This document shows, in pieces, positions 27,041-35,904 of a stretch of DNA of 64,000 nt. Numbering within the stretch: the first letter of the stretch is position 1; each line of letters starts with the position of its first letter. The position numbers and the translations under genes were made by a program. Source of the DNA: DATFVA01 sp963745945 (lineage in GTDB: Bacteria > Bacteroidota > Ignavibacteria > Ignavibacteriales > Ignavibacteriaceae); NCBI GenBank assembly GCA_963745945.1, contig CAVUZG010000004.1, positions 1,922,001-1,986,000 on the forward strand. Direction: 5' to 3'. The notes below the pieces were generated by a model. That model was given only the letters and a program-made list of their open reading frames with translations. It searched no databases and was not told where the DNA came from.

Positions 27041-29656
27041 ATGTCATTTAATTTTAATAAGCTGACAGTAAAAGCACAGGAAATCGTACAGACGGCGATT
27101 GAAATTGCACAGAACTATAATAACCAGATACTTGAACCCGAACATTTACTCGCAGCCGTTATACAGGAAAAAGGAAGCATTGCTGATTCAATTCTGCATA
27201 AAACCGGCGGAAATGTTAATGCTATTCGTTTGAAAGTAAATGAACTTCTTGAAAAGCTCCCCAAAGTTTCAGGTGCGGGAATTGGTAACCAGCAAATGTC
27301 TAATCAAATCGCAAAGCTTTTTGATGATGCCGCAGAAGAAGCACGTAATCTGAAAGATGAATTCATTTCTACCGAACATCTTCTGCTTGCATTATCTAAA
27401 AACGATAATAAATCAGGGCAGCTGTTAAGAGATAACGGAATATCACACGACACAATTCTTGAAGCATTAAAAGAAGTTCGCGGAACTCAGCGTGTTACTT
27501 CTCAGAATCCTGAAGAAACTTACCAGGCATTGAAGAAGTACGGCAGAGATTTAAATGAACTTGCAAAAGCCGGAAAGCTCGATCCGGTAATCGGCAGAGA
27601 TGAGGAAATAAGAAGAGTTCTCCAGGTGCTTTCAAGAAGGACAAAAAATAACCCTGTTTTAATTGGCGAGCCGGGAGTTGGTAAAACAGCAATAGCCGAA
27701 GGAATTGCTCACAGAATAGTTGCCGGTGATGTACCTGAAAACTTAAAGACAAAAAGAATTGTTGCGCTCGATATGGGAGCACTTGTTGCAGGAACACAAT
27801 TCCGCGGACAGTTTGAAGAAAGACTGAAAGCAGTAATAAAAGAAGTTCAGGAATCAAACGGAGAAATAATTCTTTTCATTGATGAACTGCATACACTTGT
27901 TGGAGCAGGTGCTGTTTCCGGTTCAATGGATGCAGCAAATATACTTAAGCCTGCACTTGCAAGAGGTGAACTGCATGCAATAGGTGCAACTACTCTCGAT
28001 GAATACAAAAAACATATTGAAAAAGACGCTGCACTCGAAAGAAGATTTCAGCCGGTGCTTGTTAGTGAGCCATCTGTTGAAGATACAATTTCAATTTTAA
28101 GAGGATTAAGAGAACGCTACGAAGTTCATCACGGAGTCCGCATAACCGATGCCGCAATAGTTGCAGCAGCCCAGTTATCACACAGATATATTGCAGATAG
28201 ATTTCTACCTGATAAAGCTATCGACCTGATAGATGAAGCAGCTTCCAAACTTCGTATTGAAATTGATTCTATGCCTGAAGAGCTTGATACTCTTGAAAGA
28301 AAAATTAAACAGCTTGAAATAGAACATGAAGCATTAAAGCGTGAAAAAGATGAAGCATCTGCAAAAAGACTCGAAGAACTGAAAAAAGAGCTGGGCGATC
28401 TTGAAGAGGACAGGAATAAATACAGGATGCACTGGGATCTTGAAAAAGATAGAATCCAGAAGATCCGAAGTATGAAAAGTGAAATTGACAATTCTAAAAC
28501 TCTTGCTGACCGATATGAGCGAGAGGGTGACCTGGGTAAGGTTGCCGAACTTCGATATGGAAAAATCGCTTCCCTGGAAAAGCAGTTGAAAGAAGAAACT
28601 CAGCAGCTTGCTTCTATCCAGAAAGACAAAAAAATGCTTAAGGAAGAAGTTGATGCAGAGGACATTGCTGAAGTTGTTGCCAAGTGGACGGGTATTCCCG
28701 TAAGCAGGATGCTTGAGAGTGAAAGAAGTAAACTTCTCCGGCTTGAAGACGAATTACACCAGAGAATTATTGGTCAGGATGACGCGGTTTCCGCAGTTGC
28801 TAATGCAATCAGAAGATCGCGCACAGGACTGCAGGATGAAAACCGTCCGATTGGTTCTTTTATTTTTCTAGGAACTACCGGGGTTGGTAAAACAGAGCTT
28901 GCGCGCACACTTGCAGAATTTCTTTTTGATGATGAGCATGCAATGATACGAATTGATATGTCTGAATACATGGAAAAGTTTTCCGTATCAAGATTGATTG
29001 GTGCACCTCCGGGATATGTTGGTTATGAAGAAGGCGGACAGCTAACCGAAGCAGTCCGCAGACGTCCATATTCTGTTATTCTTCTAGATGAAATTGAAAA
29101 AGCACACCCGGATGTTTTCAATATTCTCCTGCAGGTTCTCGACGAAGGAAGGCTGACCGACAACCAGGGACGCACTGTAAACTTCAGGAACACAATTATT
29201 ATAATGACTTCAAATCTCGGCTCGCACCTGATACAGGAAAAAACCGAAGGGGTGAGCGATGAACAGATGGAAGATGTTATTGGAAACCTGAGACATACAT
29301 TAACCGATCTTCTCCGCAAAACAATTCGTCCTGAATTTCTAAACAGGATTGATGAAGTTGTATTGTTCAAACCGTTAACAAGAAGTGAGATAAGGAAAAT
29401 AGTTGATATACAATTAAAGTATGTTCAGAAGATGCTGGCACAGAAAGAAATAACGCTTGATGTGGACAACGAAGCAAAAGACTGGCTTGCAAAACTCGGT
29501 TACGATGTTACATACGGCGCAAGACCGCTGAAACGTACAATACAGAAATATCTTGTTAACCCGCTGTCTCAGGAATTATTGATGGGAAATTTTGGTGATG
29601 GCGATACGATTAAAATTTCCGTTGGTGAAAATGCAAAGCTAGTATTCAATAAATAA
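27041..29656 (+). CDS. clpB: ATP-dependent disaggregase ClpB
   Basis: An 871-residue Hsp100. The N-terminal Clp repeat domain (1-~150) precedes NBD1 with Walker A GEPGVGKTAIAEG and Walker B ILFIDELH. A long coiled-coil M-domain (about 410-525, Lys/Glu-rich heptads) marks ClpB rather than ClpA or ClpC. NBD2 has GTTGVGKTELART and VILLDEIEKAHPDV. The C-terminus ends ARPLKRTIQKYLVNPLSQEL ... LVFNK. It works with the DnaK/J system to reactivate aggregates. A diverged second copy of its 3' end lies at 30290-30430. Confidence 0.97.
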   Translation: MSFNFNKLTVKAQEIVQTAIEIAQNYNNQILEPEHLLAAVIQEKGSIADSILHKTGGNVNAIRLKVNELLEKLPKVSGAGIGNQQMSNQIAKLFDDAAEEARNLKDEFISTEHLLLALSKNDNKSGQLLRDNGISHDTILEALKEVRGTQRVTSQNPEETYQALKKYGRDLNELAKAGKLDPVIGRDEEIRRVLQVLSRRTKNNPVLIGEPGVGKTAIAEGIAHRIVAGDVPENLKTKRIVALDMGALVAGTQFRGQFEERLKAVIKEVQESNGEIILFIDELHTLVGAGAVSGSMDAANILKPALARGELHAIGATTLDEYKKHIEKDAALERRFQPVLVSEPSVEDTISILRGLRERYEVHHGVRITDAAIVAAAQLSHRYIADRFLPDKAIDLIDEAASKLRIEIDSMPEELDTLERKIKQLEIEHEALKREKDEASAKRLEELKKELGDLEEDRNKYRMHWDLEKDRIQKIRSMKSEIDNSKTLADRYEREGDLGKVAELRYGKIASLEKQLKEETQQLASIQKDKKMLKEEVDAEDIAEVVAKWTGIPVSRMLESERSKLLRLEDELHQRIIGQDDAVSAVANAIRRSRTGLQDENRPIGSFIFLGTTGVGKTELARTLAEFLFDDEHAMIRIDMSEYMEKFSVSRLIGAPPGYVGYEEGGQLTEAVRRRPYSVILLDEIEKAHPDVFNILLQVLDEGRLTDNQGRTVNFRNTIIIMTSNLGSHLIQEKTEGVSDEQMEDVIGNLRHTLTDLLRKTIRPEFLNRIDEVVLFKPLTRSEIRKIVDIQLKYVQKMLAQKEITLDVDNEAKDWLAKLGYDVTYGARPLKRTIQKYLVNPLSQELLMGNFGDGDTIKISVGENAKLVFNK

Positions 29657-29715
29657 ACCTGGTGGTAAAGACAAATGATTCTCTACCACTAATACTCTTT
29701 TTTGTATATTAAAGT

Positions 29716-29898
29716 ATGGAAAAAGTATTAAAAATAACATCCGTAAATGAAAAGCAATCAGACTACATTTATTGGAAAACGAAATCCCCCCAAGATCGCC
29801 TCGCAGCTATTGAATTTTTAAGACAACAATTCGTAGATAAGAAGAATGATTCTAAACCAGGACTTCAAAGAATTTGTAAAGTTACTAATAGAAAATAA
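29716..29898 (+). CDS. Small protein preceding a nucleotidyltransferase (antitoxin-like position)
   Basis: A 60-residue basic protein (MEKVLKITSVNEKQSDYIYW then LAAIEFLRQQFVDKK). It overlaps the following nucleotidyltransferase gene by 53 bp in another frame, a tight arrangement seen repeatedly for such pairs. I do not recognise a named domain. The size, position and overlap suggest a partner of the nucleotidyltransferase, possibly its antitoxin or a DNA-binding cofactor, but that is inference. Confidence 0.6.
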   Translation: MEKVLKITSVNEKQSDYIYWKTKSPQDRLAAIEFLRQQFVDKKNDSKPGLQRICKVTNRK

Positions 29899-30286
29899 GG
29901 TCGAGTACCTTATTGTAGGTGGCTATGCTGTTGGCGTTCACGGCTATCCCAGGTATACGGGTGATCTGGATATCTGGATTAATAACACGACCGAGAATGC
30001 AAAGCGGGCTCAGGTATGTGTTAAGGACTTTGGATTCTCATCTTATAAATTGTCAGTTGCTGATTTCACAAAGCCCGGGAATATAATTCAACTTGGATAT
30101 CCACCTGTCAGAATAGATATTATTAACCAGGTAGATGGGGTAACTTTTGATGAGTGTTTTAAGAATAAAAAAGATGTGACCGCCGATGATTTAACCCTTT
30201 ACTTTATTGGTTATGATGACCTACTGAAAAATAAGAAAAAGACCTCCCGCCCAAGAGACATAGACGACATTGAAAACTTAACCTGA
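29846..30286 (+). CDS. MNT-type nucleotidyltransferase (AbiEii/DUF6036-like)
   Basis: A 146-residue minimal nucleotidyltransferase. The core is YLIVGGYAVGVHGYPRYTGD followed by LDIW: the GG motif plus the DxD metal-binding pair. A further acidic strand is RIDIIN. Relatives occur as toxins or antitoxins in AbiE- and MNT/HEPN-like systems and transfer nucleotides to tRNA or partner proteins. It overlaps the 60-residue gene upstream. The pair sits between clpB and a duplicate of the clpB 3' end, so it looks like an insertion. Confidence 0.8.
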   Translation: MILNQDFKEFVKLLIENKVEYLIVGGYAVGVHGYPRYTGDLDIWINNTTENAKRAQVCVKDFGFSSYKLSVADFTKPGNIIQLGYPPVRIDIINQVDGVTFDECFKNKKDVTADDLTLYFIGYDDLLKNKKKTSRPRDIDDIENLT

Positions 30287-30289
30287 AGT

Positions 30290-30430
30290 GCAAGATCATT
30301 GAAACACACGATACAGAAGCACCTTATTAACCCGCTCCCGCAGGAACTGCTTATGGGCAATTTTGTTGATGGCGATACAATTCTTGTTGCTCAGAGTGCT
30401 GATGCAGGATTGGTGTTTAATAAGAAATAA
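30290..30430 (+). pseudogene. Duplicate 3'-end fragment of clpB
   Basis: In one frame this stretch encodes ARSLKHTIQKHLINPLPQ, ELLMGNFVDGDTI and LVFNKK-stop. It clearly parallels the ClpB C-terminus (ARPLKRTIQKYLVNPLSQ, ELLMGNFGDGDTI, LVFNK) but with many substitutions. No upstream ClpB sequence precedes it; the nucleotidyltransferase gene does. It is therefore a truncated, diverged copy in direct orientation. Confidence 0.9.
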
Positions 30431-30433
30431 ATT

Positions 30434-30569
30434 GTCATTTCGAAGAAGCTCAAGAAATCGGGGCGACTGAGAAACCCTTCAATTCAAACCGGAAAAGATT
30501 TCTCCTCCTGTAAAATAGGCTAAGCCGCCATTCACGGGGTCGATCTGCCGGCAGGCAGGCAGTAATGAC
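30434..30569. repeat. Dispersed GTCA...TGAC intergenic repeat, copy 3
   Basis: It starts GTCATTTCGAAGAAG and ends GCAGTAATGAC, with an inner palindrome-rich CTGCCGGCAGGCAGGCAG. It lies between the clpB fragment and the histidine kinase gene, convergently placed. Confidence 0.65.
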
Positions 30570-30579
30570 AAAAAGTTTT

Positions 30580-32013
30580 TCAAACCTTTTCGTTTAGTGA
30601 TTGCTGTGAAACCGGAATACTTATTATAAATTCCGTTTTGCCGGGAATAGAGTATACTTGTATTTCTCCTTTATGACGGTTAATTACATTCCTCGTAATA
30701 TCAAGCCCGATGCCTGTTCCTTCTCCCACTTTTTTTGTGGTGAAAAACGGATCAAATATTCTGGATACAATTTCTTTTGGAATACCCGTGCCGTTATCCG
30801 CGATCTTTACAGTAATATTATTTTTATCACTCTTTGTTTCAATTACAATTTCACCATTCTCGGGAACTGCATAAATGGCATTATCAATTATATTTGTCCA
30901 GACCTGGTTTAGCTCTCCAACATAGGCATCAACCTCCGTCATATCACCACAGAAATTTTTTTTAAGCTGAATATTTTTATCATTTATTTTATATCCAAGA
31001 AGAATCAGGCTGTTCTCAAGATCTTCATGAACATTGGTTCTTTGAAGGTCTCCCGACCTATCCATTCTTACGTGTGACTTAATAGCTCCCACCAGCATAG
31101 TAATTCTATCAGAGGCATTATAAAGATCTTTTAATATCAATTCAGAGCTCAGCAAATTTTCCAGCCAGTCAAGAATATTCTGAATAGCTTCGCTTGGAAC
31201 ATCCTTTATAATTTTTTCAAGATCATCCGGTGAAATACCGGCCTCAGCCAAAGTTTCTGCTATTTCATTAGTGCTGTTAACCCCTTTTTCATGCAACCAA
31301 TTATTTAATTCATCTTCAATTTGAATACGTTGCAGGGGAGTGGCTTTAGTTTTTTTAGAAAAATGTTTTTCTTTGTTCTTTGCGAGTTCCTGAATAGTAT
31401 CTATAAGTTCGGGACTGATATTATTTTTTAACAATGCTTTTGTAAGCTTAAAGTTAAGTTTCAATCTTTTATCCAGTTCTTCGGATATCCTGCTAATAGC
31501 TGCGGAGGGATTGTTCATTTCATGCGCAATTCCGGCAGCGAGTTTACCGAGCGCACTTACTTTTTCCTTCTGCATTTGTGCGGTGGCATGAAAGCGGGTT
31601 CTTTCAGTCATATACCCGATAAGACGCTGTATAAAATCAGGATTAAGCTGCTCAAGTTCCTGGAAATGTTCTTTGTGGAGTTTAATTAGCCGCACTTTTC
31701 CTACAGCATATATATTGCCAAGTGACTTTTCAAGCCTCGAATAAGGCAGCACTCCTGTTATTCCCCCGGTAAATTCATTATTTTCAATACTATTAAAATA
31801 AACCAACCGTTCTTTCACATTCTTATAATATTCTATTTTCCCCTCAATGATAACATACATGTGATAGACAGGTTCACCGGTCGTTACAAGAATTTCGCCG
31901 TCTTGATATTCCTTATAATCTGAATGATTCAAAATCCATTTAAGATGTTCATCCGGCAAATTTTGTAAAGCAATAACTTTTCTTAAATCTTCAGTGGTAA
32001 CTGACTGGTTCAT
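30580..32013 (-). CDS. Sensor histidine kinase with N-terminal cyclic-nucleotide-binding (Crp-like) domain
   Basis: A 477-residue soluble kinase. Residues ~10-140 form a cNMP-binding fold (DGEILVTTGEPVYHMYVIIE, then VRLIKLHKEHFQEL). The dimerisation/phosphoacceptor helix has LAAGIAHEMNNPSAAI with His164. An unusually long helical insert (~180-330) separates it from the catalytic domain: NIIDNAIYAVPENG (N box), DNGTGIP, FDPFFTTK and GTGIGLDI. No transmembrane segment is visible. No response regulator is adjacent, so the output is unknown. Confidence 0.92.
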   Translation of the reverse strand: MNQSVTTEDLRKVIALQNLPDEHLKWILNHSDYKEYQDGEILVTTGEPVYHMYVIIEGKIEYYKNVKERLVYFNSIENNEFTGGITGVLPYSRLEKSLGNIYAVGKVRLIKLHKEHFQELEQLNPDFIQRLIGYMTERTRFHATAQMQKEKVSALGKLAAGIAHEMNNPSAAISRISEELDKRLKLNFKLTKALLKNNISPELIDTIQELAKNKEKHFSKKTKATPLQRIQIEDELNNWLHEKGVNSTNEIAETLAEAGISPDDLEKIIKDVPSEAIQNILDWLENLLSSELILKDLYNASDRITMLVGAIKSHVRMDRSGDLQRTNVHEDLENSLILLGYKINDKNIQLKKNFCGDMTEVDAYVGELNQVWTNIIDNAIYAVPENGEIVIETKSDKNNITVKIADNGTGIPKEIVSRIFDPFFTTKKVGEGTGIGLDITRNVINRHKGEIQVYSIPGKTEFIISIPVSQQSLNEKV

Positions 32014-32169
32014 TTAATTCCTAAAATGAATTTAAAAATAATAATTTAACACAGATAGCTGTATTAATTATTGAATTGAAAATAAATGGGTGTGTTATTT
32101 GTAATTAAGATATAGAGTTGATGCTCAAATGTCAATCAACCAGCGTGCATATATAAATTACAAATCACG

Positions 32170-32309
32170 CTTTCTGGTAGTGTCCTAATTTCAACTTCTA
32201 TTATTGTATACTAACTGTCATTCTGAATTTATTTCAGAATCTGATAAGTTTAAGAGATCCCGAAACAAGTTCGGGATGACATTATGGAAGTTAGGACACT
32301 ACCACTTTC
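32170..32309. mobile_element. 130-bp MITE with 14-bp terminal inverted repeats and 5-bp target duplication
   Basis: Perfect terminal inverted repeats TGGTAGTGTCCTAA (32175-32188) and TTAGGACACTACCA (32291-32304) bracket a 130-bp element. The flanking direct repeat CTTTC occurs at 32170-32174 and 32305-32309, as expected for a 5-bp target-site duplication. The element carries no gene. Its middle holds a copy of the dispersed GTCA...TGAC repeat (32217-32280). It has inserted at the last codons of the small minus-strand reading frame to its right. Confidence 0.88.
32217..32280. repeat. Dispersed GTCA...TGAC repeat, copy 4 (inside the MITE)
   Basis: Begins GTCATTCTGAATTTATTTCAG and ends CCCGAAACAAGTTCGGGATG then AC, with inner arms TTCTGAA/TTCAGAA and CCCGAA/TTCGGG. 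It is nested within the 32175-32304 element. Confidence 0.7.
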
Positions 32310-32529
32310 TCAAACATTTGAACTACCTTATTGGTATCTGCTGGAAATTCAGGCACAGCAGCATTGCTGATATCCTCACACTCCAAAATTTTCTTCCCCG
32401 GGTTGTGGAGCGCGCGACGTTTATCATCGCCTGCCCCTGTTCCTTTAGTCCTTTAATAACATCATTGGTTTCCGCAGGTATTTGGCGGGTGTTACCAACT
32501 AACATAAAGTGCTTTCCGGATAACATCAT
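32291..32529 (-). pseudogene. Small hypothetical gene, frameshifted and ended by the MITE
   Basis: The minus strand reads MLSGKHFMLVGNTRQIPAET, NDVIKGLKEQGQAMINVARS, then, after a one-base shift in the C/G run near 32400, PGKKILECEDISNAAVPEFP and TNKVVQMFEK. The MITE boundary then changes the final residues to VVVS-stop. Without the MITE the frame would read K-A-stop immediately, so the gene was about 75 codons. The sequence looks protein-like, but I do not recognise the family. The combination of frameshift and insertion suggests it is dead. Confidence 0.5.
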
Positions 32530-32561
32530 TAATTGTCAGTTCGTTGTTTTCTTAGTAAAGA

Positions 32562-34493
32562 ATGATGAAATTAAATAAGTCAAAAAAGAAAGGTACTCTA
32601 AAATTGAAAGCTTATAATAAATATTTTCTTTTACTTGGTGTGATGTCATTTGGCGCGATTGCATTTGGTCAATCAGGATATTACATACCGCTTAATTTTC
32701 AGAAAGCTTACACAAATAACACACGTTCTTATGATGGTAACCCGGGAAAAGATTACTGGCAAAACAAAGCTGACTATGATATAAGTGTAAACTTTAATCC
32801 TTTCTCCCGCAAACTTATTGGAAATGAAAATATAGATTACTATAACAACAGTCCCGATACTCTGAAAAAATTGGTGTTTCATCTTTTCCCTGATTATTAT
32901 AAAAAAGGAAACAGGCGGGATTTCGATGTGGATGCAGAAGATGAATCCGACGGTGTAAATATTTTAAAACTGATCTTAAATGGTAAAGAGATTAATTACG
33001 GTGATAACAATAAAAATCTCTCTTTAAGTCATACATCATTTACTCTTTACTTAGATGATTTTGTTATGCCGGGAGAGCAAATAAATTTAAAGGTGGATTG
33101 GAATTATATTGTTAATAAAGGTTCCCATAGCAGGACCGGGGGAGTGGATTCAACCTCATTTTTTATAGCATATTTTTTTCCTAGACTGGCTGTTTACGAC
33201 GATATCAATGGATGGAACGATTTTCATTATACGGGTGATGCCGAATTTTATAATGATTTCGGAAACTTTAAACTTGCTGTTACTGTCCCCCAAAATTTTA
33301 TTGTCTGGGCTACAGGGCTATTACAAAATCCCGAAAAAGTATTTACTCCAAAATATTTAACTCTCTTTAATGAGGCTTTAAATTCTGATAATGTAATTCA
33401 TATAATAGATACTTTAGACTATTTAGATAAAAACATTACACAGCGAAAATCCCTTAACACTTTTAGATTTTCTGCCGAAAATGTATCAGATGCAGCATTT
33501 GCCTTAAGCGATCATTACCTATGGGATGCATCGGGCCTTCTTACAGATAAAAAAACAGGACGTAAAACTTTTATCAGTGCTGTGTACAATAAATCATCAG
33601 AAGATTTTTATAAAGTGGAAGGGATTGCCAAAAAAGTGATTGGTTATATGTCTTACAATTTCCCCGGAGTTCCTTTTCCTTTTCCATCTATGACCGTTTT
33701 TAACGGGCTCGATGAAATGGAATACCCAATGATGGTGAATGATACAACAATCGGTTTTAAAGAAGTTTATGAACTGACCACTCATGAGATTTTTCATTCT
33801 TACTTTCCTTTTTATATGGGGATTAACGAAACAAATTATGCCTGGATGGATGAGGGAATAAATTCTTTTATTACCTATTGCATAGTTAAAAACGTTTATC
33901 CCGAAGTTGAATGGAATCAGCCTTTTGGTGATGAGTATAAGAACCTTATTGGAAATTTTGGCGATGAGCCTTTATTTGTAAACTCCAACATAATAAAAAG
34001 ACCAAACTATAATTATGTCTGTTATGATAAACCGCTATCATTCTTTCTTGTTCTGCAGGATCTTTTGGGGGAAACTATTTTCAAAAATACGCTGCAGGAA
34101 TATATGAAACGGTGGAATGGAAAACATCCGGTTCCTTATGATTTCTTTTATACATTTGAAAATGTGACGGGTAAAAATCTTGAATGGCTTATTAAGCCCT
34201 GGTTTTTTCAATATGGATATGTAGATCTGGCAATTAAAGATGCTGCAATAAGCAATGGGAATTATGAGATAAATATTGAGAAGAAAGCATTACTGCCTGC
34301 TCACTTCGGGTTGCTGATTAACTATTCCGATGACAGCAGTGATACACTTGACTATAAAGCTTCGGTGTGGATGAATGGTGAAAATATTTTTAAGGTCACT
34401 ATTCCTTCAAATAAAAAAATAAAAAAGTTAGAGCTACTGGATAAAACTCTCAGGGATGATGATCTTACGAATAATAAACTTGATTTAAATTGA
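32562..34493 (+). CDS. Secreted or lipid-side M1 family metallopeptidase
   Basis: A 643-residue aminopeptidase-like protein with an N-terminal export signal (KYFLLLGVMSFGAIAFGQS after a basic lead). The zinc site is H408-EIF-H412 in THEIFHSYFPFYMG, with the third ligand Glu431 18 residues after H412 in WMDEG. The exopeptidase GxMEN-type motif appears as LDEMEYPMM, as in related Bacteroidota proteins. The length is normal and the gene intact. It lacks a T9SS tail, so it is probably periplasmic. It begins right after the MITE-disrupted gene. Confidence 0.88.
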   Translation: MMKLNKSKKKGTLKLKAYNKYFLLLGVMSFGAIAFGQSGYYIPLNFQKAYTNNTRSYDGNPGKDYWQNKADYDISVNFNPFSRKLIGNENIDYYNNSPDTLKKLVFHLFPDYYKKGNRRDFDVDAEDESDGVNILKLILNGKEINYGDNNKNLSLSHTSFTLYLDDFVMPGEQINLKVDWNYIVNKGSHSRTGGVDSTSFFIAYFFPRLAVYDDINGWNDFHYTGDAEFYNDFGNFKLAVTVPQNFIVWATGLLQNPEKVFTPKYLTLFNEALNSDNVIHIIDTLDYLDKNITQRKSLNTFRFSAENVSDAAFALSDHYLWDASGLLTDKKTGRKTFISAVYNKSSEDFYKVEGIAKKVIGYMSYNFPGVPFPFPSMTVFNGLDEMEYPMMVNDTTIGFKEVYELTTHEIFHSYFPFYMGINETNYAWMDEGINSFITYCIVKNVYPEVEWNQPFGDEYKNLIGNFGDEPLFVNSNIIKRPNYNYVCYDKPLSFFLVLQDLLGETIFKNTLQEYMKRWNGKHPVPYDFFYTFENVTGKNLEWLIKPWFFQYGYVDLAIKDAAISNGNYEINIEKKALLPAHFGLLINYSDDSSDTLDYKASVWMNGENIFKVTIPSNKKIKKLELLDKTLRDDDLTNNKLDLN

Positions 34494-34653
34494 ATCAACT
34501 AAGAATCACCCGGCCATTGAATTCATCTCAGTATCTCCGTTTGATATTATCAAGAAGGATAATCTCTTGCGGTTTTTTAATTTAAAATTATCTTTTAGTT
34601 TGAATATCAAAAGAAATCTTTTATTATTAATTTAGTAATGAAATAATATTATA

Positions 34654-34704
34654 ATTAAAATTTGATTCTTAGTTAGAAATATATTTAACAAATCAAATTT
34701 TAAT
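34654..34704. promoter_or_regulatory. Perfect 14-bp inverted repeat upstream of the XRE-ImmA/IrrE gene
   Basis: ATTAAAATTTGATT (34654-34667) and AATCAAATTTTAAT (34691-34704) are exact reverse complements separated by 23 bp. The right arm ends 21 bp before the start codon at 34726. The gene encodes an HTH protein, so an autoregulatory operator is a reasonable guess; an RNA hairpin is the alternative. The gap 34494-34725 is otherwise AT-rich and empty. Confidence 0.55.
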
Positions 34705-34725
34705 GAATTTATCTATAATAAATAA

Positions 34726-35904
34726 ATGGCTGAAAAAGCATACATAACCCCATATGTTTTAAAGTGGGCTCGTGAATCTGCAAGAATTGATGAAGTAACT
34801 GCAGCTTCTAAAGTTTCGGTACCGATACAAAAACTAAAAGATTGGGAAGCTGGAATTACTCAGCCAACTATTAGACAAGCAAAAGTATTAGCAAAGACTT
34901 ATAAACGACCATTTGCGCTGCTCTTCCTTGCTGAAATTCCAAAAGATTTTCAACCACTTCAAGATTTTAGGAAAAAAGGTTCAAAGACATTGGGAACGGC
35001 TTCGACTTTTATTATTCGAGAGATTCAGCAAAAACAATCTTGGATAAGTGGAGTATATGAAGAAAATAATGAGCCCAAGGTACCTTTTGTGGGCAAATTT
35101 TCCATTAAAGATGATCCAACTGAAGTATCAGAAGATATAACAAAAACACTCAACATTCACGTTCCAAATTATGAAACAGACAACCCCATCAAAGAATGGA
35201 TAAGTAAGGCTGAGGAAAAGGGAATTTTTATATCAAGAACAAGTTTTATTCATTCAAGATTAACATTAGATAGTGAGGAATTGCAGGGTTTTGCAATTGC
35301 AGATTCCTATGCACCGTTTATTTTTATTAATTCTGATGATTGGGAAGCACCACAACTGTTTACACTGGTTCATGAACTAGCTCATATTTGGATAGCCGCT
35401 AGTGGTATTTCAAACGAAATTGAACCGGATATAAGGGAGAAGGACAAATTTCATCCTGTGGAATTATTCTGTAATGAAGTAGCTGCTAATGCATTAATTC
35501 CTTTTAATCTGATCACTAGCGTCGAGAAGAGTACATTTAAATCTGCTATAGATGTATTTAAAGTGGCAAGAAGTTTAGGTGTAAGTTCTTTTGCTTTTTT
35601 AGTTCGAGCCTTAAATCTCAACCTGATTACTTATAAAGAGTATGATGAATTAAAACAAGAAGCAATATTTGAATTTAAGGAATTCTTAATAAGAGAAGAA
35701 GAAAGAAAAATTAAACGGGAAAGTAGAGAAAAAAAAGGGGGACCTAATCCATATCTTCTTAGATTAAATAAAAACGGTCATTTGTTTACGCAGATTGTTT
35801 TAGATGCTTTTCGTGGGGGAAGCGTTGAGGCTACACTTGCAAGTAATCTATTGAATACCCCTGTAAATAAATTTCCTTCTTTAGAGGCTCAATTATATAA
35901 ATGA
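34726..35904 (+). CDS. XRE HTH + ImmA/IrrE family metallopeptidase (COG2856)
   Basis: A 392-residue protein. The N-terminal ~60 residues form an XRE-like helix-turn-helix (VTAASKVSVPIQKLKDWEAG then QAKVLAKTYKRPFALLFL). The peptidase domain has the zinc motif HELAH in LFTLVHELAHIWIA with a downstream acidic ligand region (ELFCNEVAANALIP). ImmA/IrrE proteins cleave or sense repressors, and in this arrangement they pair with a PIN-like toxin. Its stop overlaps the next start as ATGA. A perfect inverted repeat upstream may be its operator. Confidence 0.92.
   Translation: MAEKAYITPYVLKWARESARIDEVTAASKVSVPIQKLKDWEAGITQPTIRQAKVLAKTYKRPFALLFLAEIPKDFQPLQDFRKKGSKTLGTASTFIIREIQQKQSWISGVYEENNEPKVPFVGKFSIKDDPTEVSEDITKTLNIHVPNYETDNPIKEWISKAEEKGIFISRTSFIHSRLTLDSEELQGFAIADSYAPFIFINSDDWEAPQLFTLVHELAHIWIAASGISNEIEPDIREKDKFHPVELFCNEVAANALIPFNLITSVEKSTFKSAIDVFKVARSLGVSSFAFLVRALNLNLITYKEYDELKQEAIFEFKEFLIREEERKIKRESREKKGGPNPYLLRLNKNGHLFTQIVLDAFRGGSVEATLASNLLNTPVNKFPSLEAQLYK

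Noticed and set aside
32204..32578. A 124-codon plus-strand frame running through the MITE
   Set aside because: It crosses both MITE ends and an antisense gene remnant, so it is chance.
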